64,000 bases of DNA, taken from assembly GCA_963745405.1 (NCBI GenBank), contig CAVUWY010000002.1, positions 1,240,001 to 1,304,000 on the forward strand, read 5' to 3'. Under the pieces are notes generated by a model. That model was not told where the DNA came from. It did no database searches and worked only from the letters and a program-made list of their open reading frames with translations. The translations under genes and the position numbers were made by a program. This DNA comes from C-114 sp963745405 (lineage in GTDB: Bacteria > Chloroflexota > Limnocylindria > Limnocylindrales > CSP1-4). Shown piece after piece: positions 1-12,155 of this stretch; position 1 is the stretch's first letter; every line of letters begins with the position of its first letter.

Positions 1-469
1 TGGGGCGTCGTGGACCAGCCCGAATTCCGCAACGCGGTCGTGGCGCTCGACGTCAGGTCGGGGAGAGACGCGGCGGCCGGCGCGGGCGACCTGCTGGTCG
101 CCCTCAAGGACATCGAACGCGCCTTCGGCCGACAGCAACGGGACCGCTGGGGACCCCGGGAGATCGACCTCGACCTGCTCGTGTTCGGCCGGGCCAGCGT
201 GTCGACCGTCCGTCCGCCCGGCGGTCGATCGGACGATCCGGCCAAGGCCGGTCTGCCGCTGACCGTTCCGCATCCGCACATCGCGGAGCGGCTGTTCGTC
301 CTCGAGCCAGCTCGCCGACCTGGCTCCGGGACTCGTGCCGCCCGGCTGGGCGGAAACGGTCCGGACCGCCCGCGACCGTCGCCGGGCGATCGATGGACCG
401 AGGGCGGCCCGGCCCATCGCCGCCTGGTCCACCGAAACGGGCGGCTGGCTGCCGCCCGGCGATCGCTAG
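1..469 (+). CDS. folK: HPPK, folate biosynthesis kinase (5' partial, one frame break)
   Basis: 2-amino-4-hydroxy-6-hydroxymethyldihydropteridine pyrophosphokinase transfers pyrophosphate from ATP to the pterin in cytosolic folate synthesis. The reading frame is open from base 1, so the N-terminus lies outside the window. Visible family motifs are WGVVDQPEFRNAVV, then RWGPREIDLDLLVFG (the HPPK signature with its metal-binding Asp pair) and LTVPHPHIAERLFVLEP. After FVLEP, near base 306-311, one extra base shifts the frame. The expected end (LADLAPGLVPPGW...) continues in the next frame and stops at 467-469. The end overlaps the convergent glpX by 4 bases. The break is probably a sequence error, because both sides are well conserved. 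Confidence 0.88.
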
Positions 470-1452
470 AGCCGGACGCTCGGCGGGCGGCTCCGGTCGA
501 ACATGTGGACCGTGTCGACGAAGCGGACCTGCTTCGTCCGATAGGCCATCACGAGCGAGTGGGTCCGGGCCCCGCCACCGAAGAAGCGGACGCCCCGCAG
601 GAGGTCGCCGTCGGTGACGCCGGTCGCCGCGAAGACGACGCTGTCGCCGGAGGCGAGGTCCTCGGTCGTGTAGACCCGCTCCTCGTCGCCGTGGCCCATC
701 GCCGTCGCCCGCCGGCGTTCCTCGTCGTTGCGGAAGCGGAAGCGTGCCTGGATCTCGCCGCCGAGGCAGCGCAGGGCGGCCGCCGTGATGACGCCCTCCG
801 GGGCGCCGCCGATGCCCATGACGGCGTGGACGCCCGTCCCCGAGACCGCGCACGAGATGGCCGCCGACAGGTCGCCGTCGCTGATGAGCTGGATGCGCGC
901 TCCCGCCCCGCGGACCTCGGCGATGAGGCTCTCGTGGCGGGGCCGGTCGAGGATGATCACGGTGATGTCCGACACGCTCCGGCCGAGCGCCGAGGCGATC
1001 CGCTGGAGGTTCTCGGTCGGCGACAGCCGGATGTCGACCCGTCCGGCCGCGACCGGCCCGACGCACAGCTTCTCGAGATAGGTATCGGGAGCGTGGAGGA
1101 GCCCGCCGCGCTCGGATGCGGCAAGGACCGTGATCGCGTTGGCCTGGCCCATCGCGACGAGGTTCGTCCCCTCGAGCGGATCGACCGCGATGTCGATCGC
1201 CTGGCTCGTCTTCCTGTCGTCCTCGCTCTGGCGACCCACGGGCTCTCCGATGTAGAGCATCGGAGCCTGGTCGCGCTCGCCCTCGCCGATGACGATCGTG
1301 CCGGCCATGTCGATCTCGTCCATGGTCCGGCGCATCGCCTCGGTCGCCGCCCGGTCCGCCTCCATCCGGTCGCCGCGGCCCATGAAGCGGGCCGACGCGA
1401 CCGCCGCCGCCTCCGTCACCCGGACCATGTCGAGGGCAAGGAGCTGTTCCAC
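466..1452 (-). CDS. glpX: Class II fructose-1,6-bisphosphatase
   Basis: Hydrolyses fructose-1,6-bisphosphate to fructose-6-phosphate in gluconeogenesis; a cytosolic, metal-dependent enzyme. The 328 residues match the usual GlpX length. Recognisable motifs are IGEGERDQAPMLYIGE (metal and substrate loop), DIAVDPLEGTNL (the DPxxGT metal motif of the inositol-monophosphatase-like fold) and MGIGGAPEGVITAAALRCLGG. The start MEQLLALDMVRVTEAAA matches the family N-terminus. It lies 8 bases downstream of purH on the same strand and is probably cotranscribed with it. Confidence 0.95.
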   Translation of the reverse strand: MEQLLALDMVRVTEAAAVASARFMGRGDRMEADRAATEAMRRTMDEIDMAGTIVIGEGERDQAPMLYIGEPVGRQSEDDRKTSQAIDIAVDPLEGTNLVAMGQANAITVLAASERGGLLHAPDTYLEKLCVGPVAAGRVDIRLSPTENLQRIASALGRSVSDITVIILDRPRHESLIAEVRGAGARIQLISDGDLSAAISCAVSGTGVHAVMGIGGAPEGVITAAALRCLGGEIQARFRFRNDEERRRATAMGHGDEERVYTTEDLASGDSVVFAATGVTDGDLLRGVRFFGGGARTHSLVMAYRTKQVRFVDTVHMFDRSRPPSVRL

Positions 1453-1460
1453 CGCCCGGC

Positions 1461-3008
1461 TCAGTGGCGGAAATGGCGACGGCCGGTGAAGACCATCGCC
1501 AGGTGGTGGCGATCGGCGACCTCGATCGCCATCTCGTCGCGGATCGAGCCGCCCGGCTGGATGATCGCGGTGACGCCGGCGTTGGCCGCCGCCTGGATCC
1601 CGTCCGGGAAGGGGAAGTAGGCGTCGGACGCCATCACCGCGAGCTTGGCCCGATCGCCGGCCCGGCGGAGGGCGATCTCGACCGAGACCTGGCGGCTCGC
1701 CTGGCCGCCGCCGATGCCGACGGTGGCGGCGCCGCGGGCGAGGACGATCGCGTTCGAGTGGACATGGCGTACCGCCCGCCAGGCGAAGAGGAGGTCGGTC
1801 AGCTCCTCGAGGGTGGGTCGACGCTTCGTCACGACCTGGAGCTGGCCCTTGTCGAGGCCGAGCTCGTCCATCGTCTCGACCAGGAGCCCGCCGGCGACCC
1901 GCTTGAAGTCGAGCGAGGCGATCCCGTAGTCGCGCAGGCCCTCGGTCGGGTCCGGTGGCACCGCCAGGAGCTCGAGGCCGGTCTTGGGGTTGAGGAGCTC
2001 GAGCGCCTCCTGGCTGTAGCCCGGGGCGATGACAGCCTCGTAGCTGTTGGCGGCGATCTCGGCCGCGGTCGCCCCGTCGAGTTCGCGGTTCACGGCGACC
2101 GTCCCGCCGAAGCTCGCCACCGGGTCGGTCTCGAGCGCGTGGAGGTAGGCCTCACGGAGATCGTCGTGGGATCCGATCCCGACCGGGTCGGTGTGCTTGG
2201 CGATGACGACCGTCGGTCCCGTGAAGTCGCAGGCGGTCGAGTAGGCGGCGTCGAGGTCGAGGAGGTTGTTGAACGACGGCGCGCCGCCCTGGACCTGGGT
2301 CGCGTCGGCCAGCGTCCCGCGGCGGTGGGTCGTCTCGCGGTAGAAGGCCGCCCGCTGATGCGGGTTCTCCCCGTAGCGGAGGTCCTCGACCTTCTCGAGG
2401 ACCATGGCGAGGCGAGTCGGGAAGACCTTGCCGCTGACCTGGTTGAGGTAGGCGGCGATCTCGGCGTAGTAGGCGGCGACCGCGCCGAACGCATCGGCGG
2501 CCAGCTGCTGGCGGAACTCCGGCGACACGCCACCGAACTCCCGGAGCTCGCTGACGAGCTGGGGATAGTGCCGCGGGCTGGCCACGGCCGACACGCCGGC
2601 GCTGTTGCGGGCGGCGGCGCTCAGGAGGGCCGCCCCGCCGACGTCGATCATCTCGATCGCCTCGTCGATCCGAACGAGCCGGGCGCCGACCTCGGGGGCG
2701 AACGGCTTGACGTTGACGACGACGATGTCGATGAGGCCGATGTCGTGCTCGACGAGCTCCTGCAGCTGGGCCGGCACGTCGCGGCGGGCGAGGATGCCGG
2801 CGTAGACCGCGGGATGGAACGTCTTGACCTGGCCGCCGACGAGGGGCGGGACGTTGGTCAGCTCGGAGACCGAGCGGACCTCGATGCCGTCGGCGGCGAG
2901 CGCCTCGCGTGTCCCGTCGGTCGCGAACATCTCGACATCGAGGGCTCGCAGGTCGCGAGCGAGGTCCGAGATCCCATCGCGGGCAGCGACTGAGAGCAGG
3001 GCACGCAC
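1461..3008 (-). CDS. purH: Bifunctional AICAR formyltransferase / IMP cyclohydrolase
   Basis: Performs the last two steps of IMP synthesis. The N-terminal MGS-like cyclohydrolase domain carries GGQVKTFHPAVYAGILARRD; the C-terminal formyltransferase domain carries RYGENPHQRAAFY and ends in GVTAIIQPGGSIRDEM. About 515 residues, the normal size. I chose the GTG start at 3008 because AGGAG lies six bases upstream and MRALLSVAARDGI fits the family start; the frame stays open further upstream without homology. One oddity: the formyltransferase KHTNPCG motif reads KHTDPVG here. The catalytic Lys-His pair is kept, while the next conserved Asn and Cys are changed. It heads a purH-glpX unit. Confidence 0.96.
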   Translation of the reverse strand: MRALLSVAARDGISDLARDLRALDVEMFATDGTREALAADGIEVRSVSELTNVPPLVGGQVKTFHPAVYAGILARRDVPAQLQELVEHDIGLIDIVVVNVKPFAPEVGARLVRIDEAIEMIDVGGAALLSAAARNSAGVSAVASPRHYPQLVSELREFGGVSPEFRQQLAADAFGAVAAYYAEIAAYLNQVSGKVFPTRLAMVLEKVEDLRYGENPHQRAAFYRETTHRRGTLADATQVQGGAPSFNNLLDLDAAYSTACDFTGPTVVIAKHTDPVGIGSHDDLREAYLHALETDPVASFGGTVAVNRELDGATAAEIAANSYEAVIAPGYSQEALELLNPKTGLELLAVPPDPTEGLRDYGIASLDFKRVAGGLLVETMDELGLDKGQLQVVTKRRPTLEELTDLLFAWRAVRHVHSNAIVLARGAATVGIGGGQASRQVSVEIALRRAGDRAKLAVMASDAYFPFPDGIQAAANAGVTAIIQPGGSIRDEMAIEVADRHHLAMVFTGRRHFRH

Positions 3009-3106
3009 CCGGTTCTCCTCCCGTTCCCTCGGAGGTCGTCGACGCCTGTCGGCGGGCCGTGCGGACGGCGTGCGACCTCGGCGGCCGCTGGCCGTGGCCG
3101 GTGGCG

Positions 3107-3136
3107 CGAGTATACCCCGCGTCCATGGCATACTCG
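3107..3136. promoter_or_regulatory. Inverted repeat in purH / membrane-protein divergent promoter
   Basis: CGAGTAT and ATACTCG form a perfect 7-base inverted repeat around a 16-base spacer, between divergent purH (start 3008) and the gene starting at 3201. Read leftwards, the arm contains TATACT, a good -10-like hexamer for purH. The symmetry suggests an operator or paired -10 elements. No matching strong -35 was found. Confidence 0.4.
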
Positions 3137-3200
3137 GGCTTCGCCGCGGCGTCGCCGCGGACCCGGCTGCCCCCACCGCCGCAGGCAGGAGCGCGAGTCC

Positions 3201-3674
3201 GTGAACCTCTTCCCCTGGGACTACCTCTTCGTCCCGTTCAACAGCCACAACTTCCACGACATCTTCACGCCGATCGTGGCGGCCTCGGTGATCTGGCTCC
3301 TGCTCCTGGTCGTCCTCTACAACGTCCGGACGCGACGGCTGCGCAGCCACGCTCCGTACGTCGACATGTACGAGTGGCTCCTGTGGACGGGCCTGATCAC
3401 CTTCAGCCTCGTGATCATCTACGCGATCTTCGTCTTCGACTTCTTCTTCGTGCCGATCACCCTGGCCATCGGCCTGGGGACCCTCGTCTGGATCCGGTTC
3501 TTCCGCTTCCCGCCGATCTTCGAGATCTACGCGCTCAAGCTCGCCAAACAGCGCTACTACAGCCGCTCGAAGTTCGCCCACCCGGAGTCGACGATCCGGC
3601 CGAAGACGAGCCGTCGGGCGGCCGCCAAGCAGGTCCGCGTCGCGCCGTCGAAGCGGAGCCGGAAGCGCCGCTGA
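3201..3674 (+). CDS. Small integral membrane protein, unknown function
   Basis: 157 residues. Three hydrophobic segments are visible, at about 22-42 (PIVAASVIWLLLLVVLY), 63-82 (LITFSLVIIYAIFVFDFF) and 84-100. A strongly basic C-terminus (KTSRRAAAKQ...KRSRKRR) probably faces the cytoplasm. The GTG start follows GCAGGAGCG with suitable spacing. The cupin gene begins 7 bases after its stop, so the two are likely cotranscribed. I do not recognise a named family. Confidence 0.75.
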   Translation: MNLFPWDYLFVPFNSHNFHDIFTPIVAASVIWLLLLVVLYNVRTRRLRSHAPYVDMYEWLLWTGLITFSLVIIYAIFVFDFFFVPITLAIGLGTLVWIRFFRFPPIFEIYALKLAKQRYYSRSKFAHPESTIRPKTSRRAAAKQVRVAPSKRSRKRR

Positions 3675-3681
3675 GCCGACC

Positions 3682-4143
3682 ATGGAAGTCGTCCGCTTCG
3701 GCGTCGGCAACCGGCGCCCGGAGGGTCCGGCCGGGACGGTCGGCCTGACCGGGCGGACCATCCACGCCGACGGTCGCGGCCTCGTGGCCGAGCTCGCCTT
3801 CGCCCGCAACGCCCGGATCGCCCCGCACTCCAACCCCAACACGACCTGGTTCGTCGTGATCGAGGGCGGCGGCTGGGTCGGCGTCGACGAGGAGGTCTCT
3901 CGGGTCAACGCCGGCGAGGCCGTGCTGTGGCCGCCGGACGTACCCCACGCCGCCTGGACGGAGCACTCCGAGATGCGGGCGATCGTCGTCGAGTTCGCCT
4001 CGGCGGACGGCCTCGGCCGGGCGGTCGTCGAGGGCACGGCGGCTCGGGCCCTGGGCAGCGGTGACGCGGAGCCGGGTGAGGGATCGCTCGCGGCCCACGA
4101 TCGCGACCGCGACGCGACGACGCGCGAGGGCGAGCCCTACTGA
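3682..4143 (+). CDS. Cupin-domain protein
   Basis: 153 residues forming a single small cupin beta-barrel. IAPHSNPNTTWFVVIEGGGWVGVDEEVSRVNAGEAVLWPPDVPHAAW fits the two cupin motifs. The usual metal ligands are only partly present: a His in PHSN and the His of PDVPHAAW. The C-terminal 35 residues are charged and look disordered. A metal-binding sensor or small-molecule enzyme is possible; the substrate cannot be told from sequence. It follows the membrane protein closely and probably shares its transcript. Confidence 0.8.
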   Translation: MEVVRFGVGNRRPEGPAGTVGLTGRTIHADGRGLVAELAFARNARIAPHSNPNTTWFVVIEGGGWVGVDEEVSRVNAGEAVLWPPDVPHAAWTEHSEMRAIVVEFASADGLGRAVVEGTAARALGSGDAEPGEGSLAAHDRDRDATTREGEPY

Positions 4144-4165
4144 CGGTCAGTCGCGCAGCCGAGGC

Positions 4166-4816
4166 TCAGGCCCGGTGGTCGAGCACCGCCCCCAGCTGGC
4201 CGAGGATGCGGGCCGTCGCGCCCCAGACATGGAGGCCGTCGATCCGGTAGCCGCCGTAGCGGAGCGGCCAGTCGCCGATCGTCCGCTCCACGATCTCGAT
4301 CGGGGCGGCCGGCAGGAAGGCCGCGACCGGTGGCTCGAGGATACGGGCGACCTCGGCCGGATCGGCGGTCAGGGCGGGCCGCCGTGCCGTGAGCGCCACG
4401 ATCGGCTCGATCCTGAAGTCGCTGACCGGGATCCACACCGGGGCGAGCGCGCCGACGACCCGGACCGCGGCGGCGGCCACATCGAGACCGACCTCCTCGG
4501 CCGCTTCCCGGAGTGCGGTCGCCCGGTCGTCGACGTCGTCGGCTTCTGCCTTGCCACCGGGGAAACTCACCTCCCCGCTGTGCAGGCCGTCGTAGGTCAC
4601 CCGCTCGGTGAGGACGAGTCGGGCCTCACCATCGGCGTCGGGGAAGAGCAGGACGAGGACCGCCGCCCGCCGGGCGCCGGCCGGGATGTCGAGACGCGGT
4701 CGCAGCCGGCCGTCGGTGAACCGGGGCATGAGGACGTCGGGCCCGTCCGGGAGCGGGCCAGCGAGCGGGTCCGGCCCGTCGAGGAAGCCGGCGATGGCGT
4801 CGAACGACAGGCTCAT
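4166..4816 (-). CDS. NUDIX hydrolase, CoA pyrophosphatase type
   Basis: 216 residues. The NuCoA-type signature LVLTERVTYDGLHSGEVSFPGG runs straight into a NUDIX box of form GGKxEx...ALREAAEEVGL, as in NudL/CoAse proteins. The likely reaction is cleavage of CoA or related nucleotide pyrophosphates to 4'-phosphopantetheine and 3',5'-ADP in the cytosol. The start is ATG at 4816. There is no Shine-Dalgarno sequence, but a TAGGAT hexamer ends 6 bases before the ATG, suggesting a leaderless message. It is convergent with the cupin gene. Confidence 0.88.
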   Translation of the reverse strand: MSLSFDAIAGFLDGPDPLAGPLPDGPDVLMPRFTDGRLRPRLDIPAGARRAAVLVLLFPDADGEARLVLTERVTYDGLHSGEVSFPGGKAEADDVDDRATALREAAEEVGLDVAAAAVRVVGALAPVWIPVSDFRIEPIVALTARRPALTADPAEVARILEPPVAAFLPAAPIEIVERTIGDWPLRYGGYRIDGLHVWGATARILGQLGAVLDHRA

Positions 4817-4822
4817 CGGGGA

Positions 4823-4828
4823 ATCCTA
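4823..4828 (-). promoter_or_regulatory. -10-like element giving a leaderless NUDIX transcript
   Basis: TAGGAT on the minus strand is followed by TCCCCG and then the ATG at 4816. A transcript initiating 6-7 bases after the hexamer would begin at or next to the start codon. No ribosome binding site is present. Several other genes in this window share the arrangement. Confidence 0.5.
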
Positions 4829-4895
4829 GCCCGCGACACCGCTGGGTCAGGGGCCGCCGGCGGACCGAGGCGCCGACCGGGGCTCGCCCGTCCGC

Positions 4896-7683
<2,788 letters not shown>

Positions 7684-7725
7684 GGCTGCTTCACTCGCTG
7701 GGGGGGTGGCGGAGCTGGGCGGGCA

Positions 7726-8811
7726 TCAGGCGATGCCGGCCCGTGGATCGGGCTGGTCTACGAGGTCGAGGAACATGCGGGCCGCCGTCGTCGCGTCGGC
7801 CGACAGGTTCGCCGGCAGGACGACGCGGGTGCGCACGATGAGGTCGCCGCTCGTGTCCTTGTTGAGGACCGGCATGCCCTGGCCCTTGAGGCGGAACGCA
7901 CGGCCGTTCTGGGTGCCGGCGGGGACGGTGAGGAGGACCCGGCCGCGGAGCGTCTTCACCGGCACCTCCCCGCCGAGGAGCGCCTCGCGGAGGGTGATCG
8001 GCAGCTCCCGCTCGAGGTCCTCTCCCTTGCGGGTGAACGTCGGGTGGGGCCGGATGGTCGTGACGATGTACAGGTCGCGACCGGAGCCGCCCTTGCCGCC
8101 GAGGCGGATCCGGCTGCCGGTGTCGACGCCGCGGGGGATCGTCACCTCGAGGCGCTTCCCGTCGACCTCGACGAGGCGGCTCGTGCCGTGGAAGGCCTCC
8201 TCGAGGGTCAGCTCGGCCGGCGCCTCGGCGACACCGCGCGCCGCCCGCCCGTCGGCCTGCCGTCCGCCGGTCGCGCCGGGACCGCCCGCCCCGCCGCCGG
8301 ATGTGCCGCCACCGGCCGACTCGAAGCCCATCCCGGCGAGGACGTCCTCGAGGCTCTGCCCGTCGCGGGTCTGGGTCCGAGTGGTACTGCGTCTGCCCGA
8401 GTCGCCCGTGGCGCCCGCCGCTCCGGCGGCGGCCCCGCCGAAGAAGGTTCGGAAGAAGTCGGAGAAGCCACCGGCGTCACCGCTCGAGCGGAATTCGTAG
8501 CGGACGTTGCCGCCGCCGGGCTGGGAGAAGCCGGCGAACGGCCCACCGGGACCGAACGGATCGGCCGACCCGCCGGCCCGGGAGTAGGACTCCCACTCGG
8601 CGCCGAGCGTGTCGTACTGCTTCCGCTTGGCCGGGTCGGACAGGACCGCGTTGGCCTCGTTGATGTCCTTGAAGCGGCGCTCGGCCGCCTTGTCGTTCGG
8701 CTTCACGTCCGGGTGGTGCTCCCGGGCGAGCTTGCGGAAGGCCTTCTTGACGTCGGCCTGGCTCGCGCTGCGAGGCAGGCCGAGGATCTTGTAGTAGTCC
8801 TTGTAGTCCAC
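7726..8811 (-). CDS. DnaJ/CbpA-type co-chaperone (no zinc finger)
   Basis: 361 residues. The J-domain lies at about 1-70 with HPD at 33-35 (REHHPDVKPND), followed by a Gly/Phe/Ala-rich linker and the two C-terminal substrate-binding beta-domains (TIPRGVDTGSRIRLGGKG, PITLREALLGGEVPVKTLRGRVLLTVPAGTQNGR). The Cys-rich zinc-finger region is absent, so it is CbpA type rather than canonical DnaJ. It stimulates DnaK ATPase and delivers clients. Its place between lon and clpB suggests it is the DnaJ partner for ClpB-dependent disaggregation. No dnaK is in the window. Confidence 0.93.
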   Translation of the reverse strand: MDYKDYYKILGLPRSASQADVKKAFRKLAREHHPDVKPNDKAAERRFKDINEANAVLSDPAKRKQYDTLGAEWESYSRAGGSADPFGPGGPFAGFSQPGGGNVRYEFRSSGDAGGFSDFFRTFFGGAAAGAAGATGDSGRRSTTRTQTRDGQSLEDVLAGMGFESAGGGTSGGGAGGPGATGGRQADGRAARGVAEAPAELTLEEAFHGTSRLVEVDGKRLEVTIPRGVDTGSRIRLGGKGGSGRDLYIVTTIRPHPTFTRKGEDLERELPITLREALLGGEVPVKTLRGRVLLTVPAGTQNGRAFRLKGQGMPVLNKDTSGDLIVRTRVVLPANLSADATTAARMFLDLVDQPDPRAGIA

Positions 8812-8906
8812 GGTTCAGGTCCTCCGGGCGACGGCCGCCGTCGACCGGGGCGCGGACGCCCCGGACCGGACGGCAGCGCGGCCCGCCACCTGGTCTCCCG
8901 GACGAT

Positions 8907-11500
8907 TCAGTCGACGTCCCGTCCGTGCGCGGGAGCCGAGGCCCCCCGCCGTCGACGGGTCGCGGCCATCACCGGCGGCTGGTCCGCCGGCGGGAAGCTC
9001 GGTCGACGGACCGCCGGATCGCCTTCGCGCTCCGCGGTCGGCTTGTCGGTCGAGCCGTCCGGTGTCGTCTTGGCCGGCTTGGCCGCCAGGGGGGTCGGGT
9101 GGCGCCGGAGCGCCGCCTCGAGGACCTGCTCGGCCGAGTCGACCAGGACGATCTTGATCTGCTTGCGGATCTCATCGGGGATGTCCCGAAGGTCCTTCTC
9201 GTTCTTGCGCGGGATGATCACCGTCTTGGCCCCCGAGAGGTGGGCCGCGAGGATCTTCTGCTTGAGGCCGCCGATCGGCAGCACCCGGCCGCGCAGGGTG
9301 ATCTCGCCGGTCATCGCCACGTCCTTGCGGACGGGGATGCCGGTGAAGGCGCTGACCATGGCGGTGGCCATCGTGATCCCCGCCGACGGACCGTCCTTGG
9401 GGGTGGCTCCGGCCGGGACATGGATGTGGAGGGTGTTCTTCTCGAAGACCTCGCGCTCGATGCCGAGCGAAGCCGCGTTGGCTGCGGATCCACGACAGGG
9501 CCGCCCGGGCCGACTCGCGCATCACCTCACCGAGCTGGCCGGTGAGGATGAAGTCCTCCTTGCCCTCCATCTTCGTCACCTCGATGGCGACGACGTCGCC
9601 GCCGACCTCGGTGACGACGAGCCCGGTCGCCGAGCCGGTCTGGTCCTCTGGCTCGAGCTCACCGTATTCGAAGCGCGGCGGGCCCAGATAGAGCTCGAGC
9701 TTCTTGATGTCGACGACCGTCTTGCGCGTCCGTCCCTCCGCGACCGTGCGGGCGACCTTGCGCATGATGTTGGCGATCTCGCGCTCGATGTTCCGGACGC
9801 CGGCCTCGTGGGTATAGGCCTGGACGAGCTCGAGGCATCGCCTCGTCGGTGATCTCGATGTGCTTCGGCTTGAGGCCGTGGTTCTCCATCTGCTTGGGGA
9901 TGAGGAACTTGCGGGCCGATGCTCGATCTTCTCGTTCTGGGTGTAGCCGGGCAGGGCGATGATCTCCATCCGGTCGCGGAGCGGAGCCGGGATCGGGTCG
10001 AGGAGGTTGCCGGTGGCGATGAACAGCACCTTGCTGAGGTCGAACGGCACCTCCAGGTAGTTGTCCTGGAACGTGTTGTTCTGCTCCGGGTCGAGGACCT
10101 CGAGCAGGGCCGAGCTCGGGTCGCCCCGGAAGTCCATCCCGATCTTGTCGACCTCGTCGAGCATGAAGACCGGGTTGTTGGAACCGGCCGTCTTGATGTT
10201 CTGGATGACCCGGCCGGGGAGGGCGCCGATGTAGGTGCGCCGGTGACCGCGGATCTCGGCCTCGTCGTGGATGCCGCCGAGGCTCATCCGGACGAACTTG
10301 CGACCCATCGCCCGGGCGATGCTCTTGCCGAGGCTCGTCTTGCCGACGCCGGGAGGCCCGACGAAGGCGAGGATGGGGCTGCGGATCTGGTCGGCCAGGG
10401 TGCGCACCGCGAGGTACTCGAGGATGCGCTCCTTGATCTTCTCGAGGCCGTAGTGGTCCTCGTCGAGGATCTTGGCGGCCTCCTTGATGTCGAGCAGGTC
10501 GGTCGTCGAGACGTTCCACGGCAGGCCGACGAGCCAGTCGACGTAGGTGCGGATGACGCCCGACCTCGGGCGAGGCCGAGGGGATCCGGCTCATCCGGTC
10601 GATCTCCTTGATCGCCCGGGACTTGATCTCCTCCGGCATGCCGGCGGCTTCGACCTTGTCGCGCAGCTCGTTGATCTCGGCCTGCTGCGGGTCGTCCTCA
10701 CCGAGCTCGCGCTGGATGGCCTTGAGCTGCTCGCGGAGGATGTACTCGCGCTGGGTCTTGTCCATCTCGGACTTGACTTCGCTCTGGATCCGACCCTTCA
10801 GCTCGAGGATCTCGACCTGGCGGGCGAGGAAGCCGCTGACGAGCTTGAGGCGCTCGACGACGTCGATCGTCTCGAGGAGCTCCTGGCGCTGCTCGGTCGA
10901 CATGTCGGGGCTGTAGGCGACCATGTCGGCGAGGAGCCCGGGCTCGGTGATGTTGCGGGCGGCGACGGCCGCCTCCGGCGGGACCGGCGCGCCGTTGGCG
11001 ACGTACTGCTCGATCTGCGCCTGGACCGTCCGCATGAGCGCCTCGACCTCGACGCCGGCCGGCGTCGTCGTCGTCGAGCTCCTCGATGCGGGCGACGATG
11101 TAGGGGCTGGTGCTGACGAAGCCGCTGACGCGGATGCGGCCCTGGCCCTGGACGATGGCCCGGACGGTGCCGTCCTGGAGCTGCACGACCTGGGCGATCT
11201 TGGCGAGCGTCCCGACTTCGTACAGCTCGGCGGGCTCCTCGATGTCTTCCTGCTCGGCCTGCCGCTGCGTCACGAGGGCGATCGGGCCACCAGCCGGCGA
11301 CCGCGGCGTTGAGCGCGTTGACGCTCTTCTCGCGACCGACCTGGAGCGGGCACGATCATCTCGGGGAAGATGACCGTCTCGCGAAGCGCGACGAGGGGCA
11401 GCTCTCGCGGCCCCGTCGCTCGCTGCGATGCGCTCGGCGCGGCGGGCTTCTTGTCCGCCGTCGTCTTCTTGTCCTCCGGCTTGGAGGTCTTCTCGGCCAT
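8907..11500 (-). CDS. lon: Lon ATP-dependent protease (about seven frame breaks)
   Basis: Degrades damaged and regulatory proteins. Order: LonN substrate-binding domain (ELPLVALRETVIFPEM...), AAA+ ATPase with GPPGVGKTSLG and FMLDEVDKIG, and the Ser-Lys protease domain with the catalytic Ser in PKDGPSAG and the Lys in PIGGLKQKILAAH. A basic/Pro-rich tail follows. Breaks lie near 11354, 11300, 11060, 10562, 9918, 9845 and 9483. Six are single extra G/C bases and one (9918) is ambiguous. Every conserved block is intact across them, giving about 861 residues, the usual Lon length. ATG 11500 follows GAGGAG and overlaps the hspR stop (TGATG), so the two are translationally coupled. Confidence 0.93.
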
Positions 11501-11906
11501 CAGGCTCTCCTCGGCGTGGCGGCGGGCCTGCCCGTCGCCGGTCCATTGTGTCGGTCGTTCGCGCGGTCGTCGTCCGCGGATTCGCGGGCGGCTATCCCTT
11601 CGTCGTACAGAGCCTCGAGGATGCGAGCCCCGAGGCGCTCTTCCAGCTCGAACAGGAGCCGGATCCCGGCCAGGTTCACGCCCCGATCCTGGGTGAGGTG
11701 ACGGATCCACAGGATCCGCCGGATGTCGTCCTCGCTGTAGAGACGGATGTTGGTCGGAGTCCGGGCCGGACAGACCAGTCCTTCATCCTCGTAGATGCGC
11801 AACGTCCGCGGATGGACGCTGACGATGCCGGCTGCGCCACGCTGATCACGTAGACGGGCCGCGTCGGGTCCCGTTCCGTCTGTCGGAGCAGCTCGACGAC
11901 TGTCAC
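11500..11906 (-). CDS. hspR: HspR, MerR-family heat-shock repressor (one frame break)
   Basis: Repressor of chaperone and protease genes in Actinobacteria and related phyla. Its helix-turn-helix and recognition region read HPRTLRIYEDEGLVCPARTPTNIRLYSEDDIRRILWIRHLTQDRGVNLAGIRLLFELEE, a clear HspR match. The N-terminus (...DPTRPVYVISV) is in another frame, with the break near 11838 (two extra or one missing base). The start is GTG 11906, with no strong ribosome binding site. The stop overlaps the lon start by one base. By family knowledge it binds HAIR-type inverted repeats together with DnaK. An autoregulatory site would be expected upstream, and a candidate promoter lies at 12012-12041. Confidence 0.88.
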
Positions 11907-12011
11907 GAGTGCTTCGCGTGCTCGCGCGCAATCGCGTCCGGCGATCGCCGCGGCATCGGCACGTCCGGTCGACTTCCTGCAGACGTCGTCGGACGAGTCG
12001 ATCCCCGGATG

Positions 12012-12041
12012 CTAGAACCCTGACAGATGCATCGTTGTCAA
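12012..12041 (-). promoter_or_regulatory. Candidate promoter/operator of the hspR operon
   Basis: On the minus strand a perfect TTGACA (12041-12036) is followed after 18 bases by TTCTAG (12017-12012). TTGACA also forms an imperfect inverted repeat with TGTCAG (12026-12021), ten bases away. This is not the textbook HAIR sequence, but its place and symmetry suit an HspR-controlled sigma-70 promoter. The leader to hspR would be about 95-100 bases. Confidence 0.42.
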
Positions 12042-12155
12042 GTGTTCTGCGGCCAGTGCTGCGACGATGCTCGCATGGCCGGCGTCGACGGCGCGGGCCG
12101 GTCAGGCCGCGTCCGGCCGCGTCGGCCGAGGCCCGGTCGCAGCCCGGCTCGGCGC

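Noticed and set aside
9400..11400. Programmed ribosomal frameshifting in lon
   Set aside because: Seven breaks without slippery heptamers or a common context; sequence error is far simpler.
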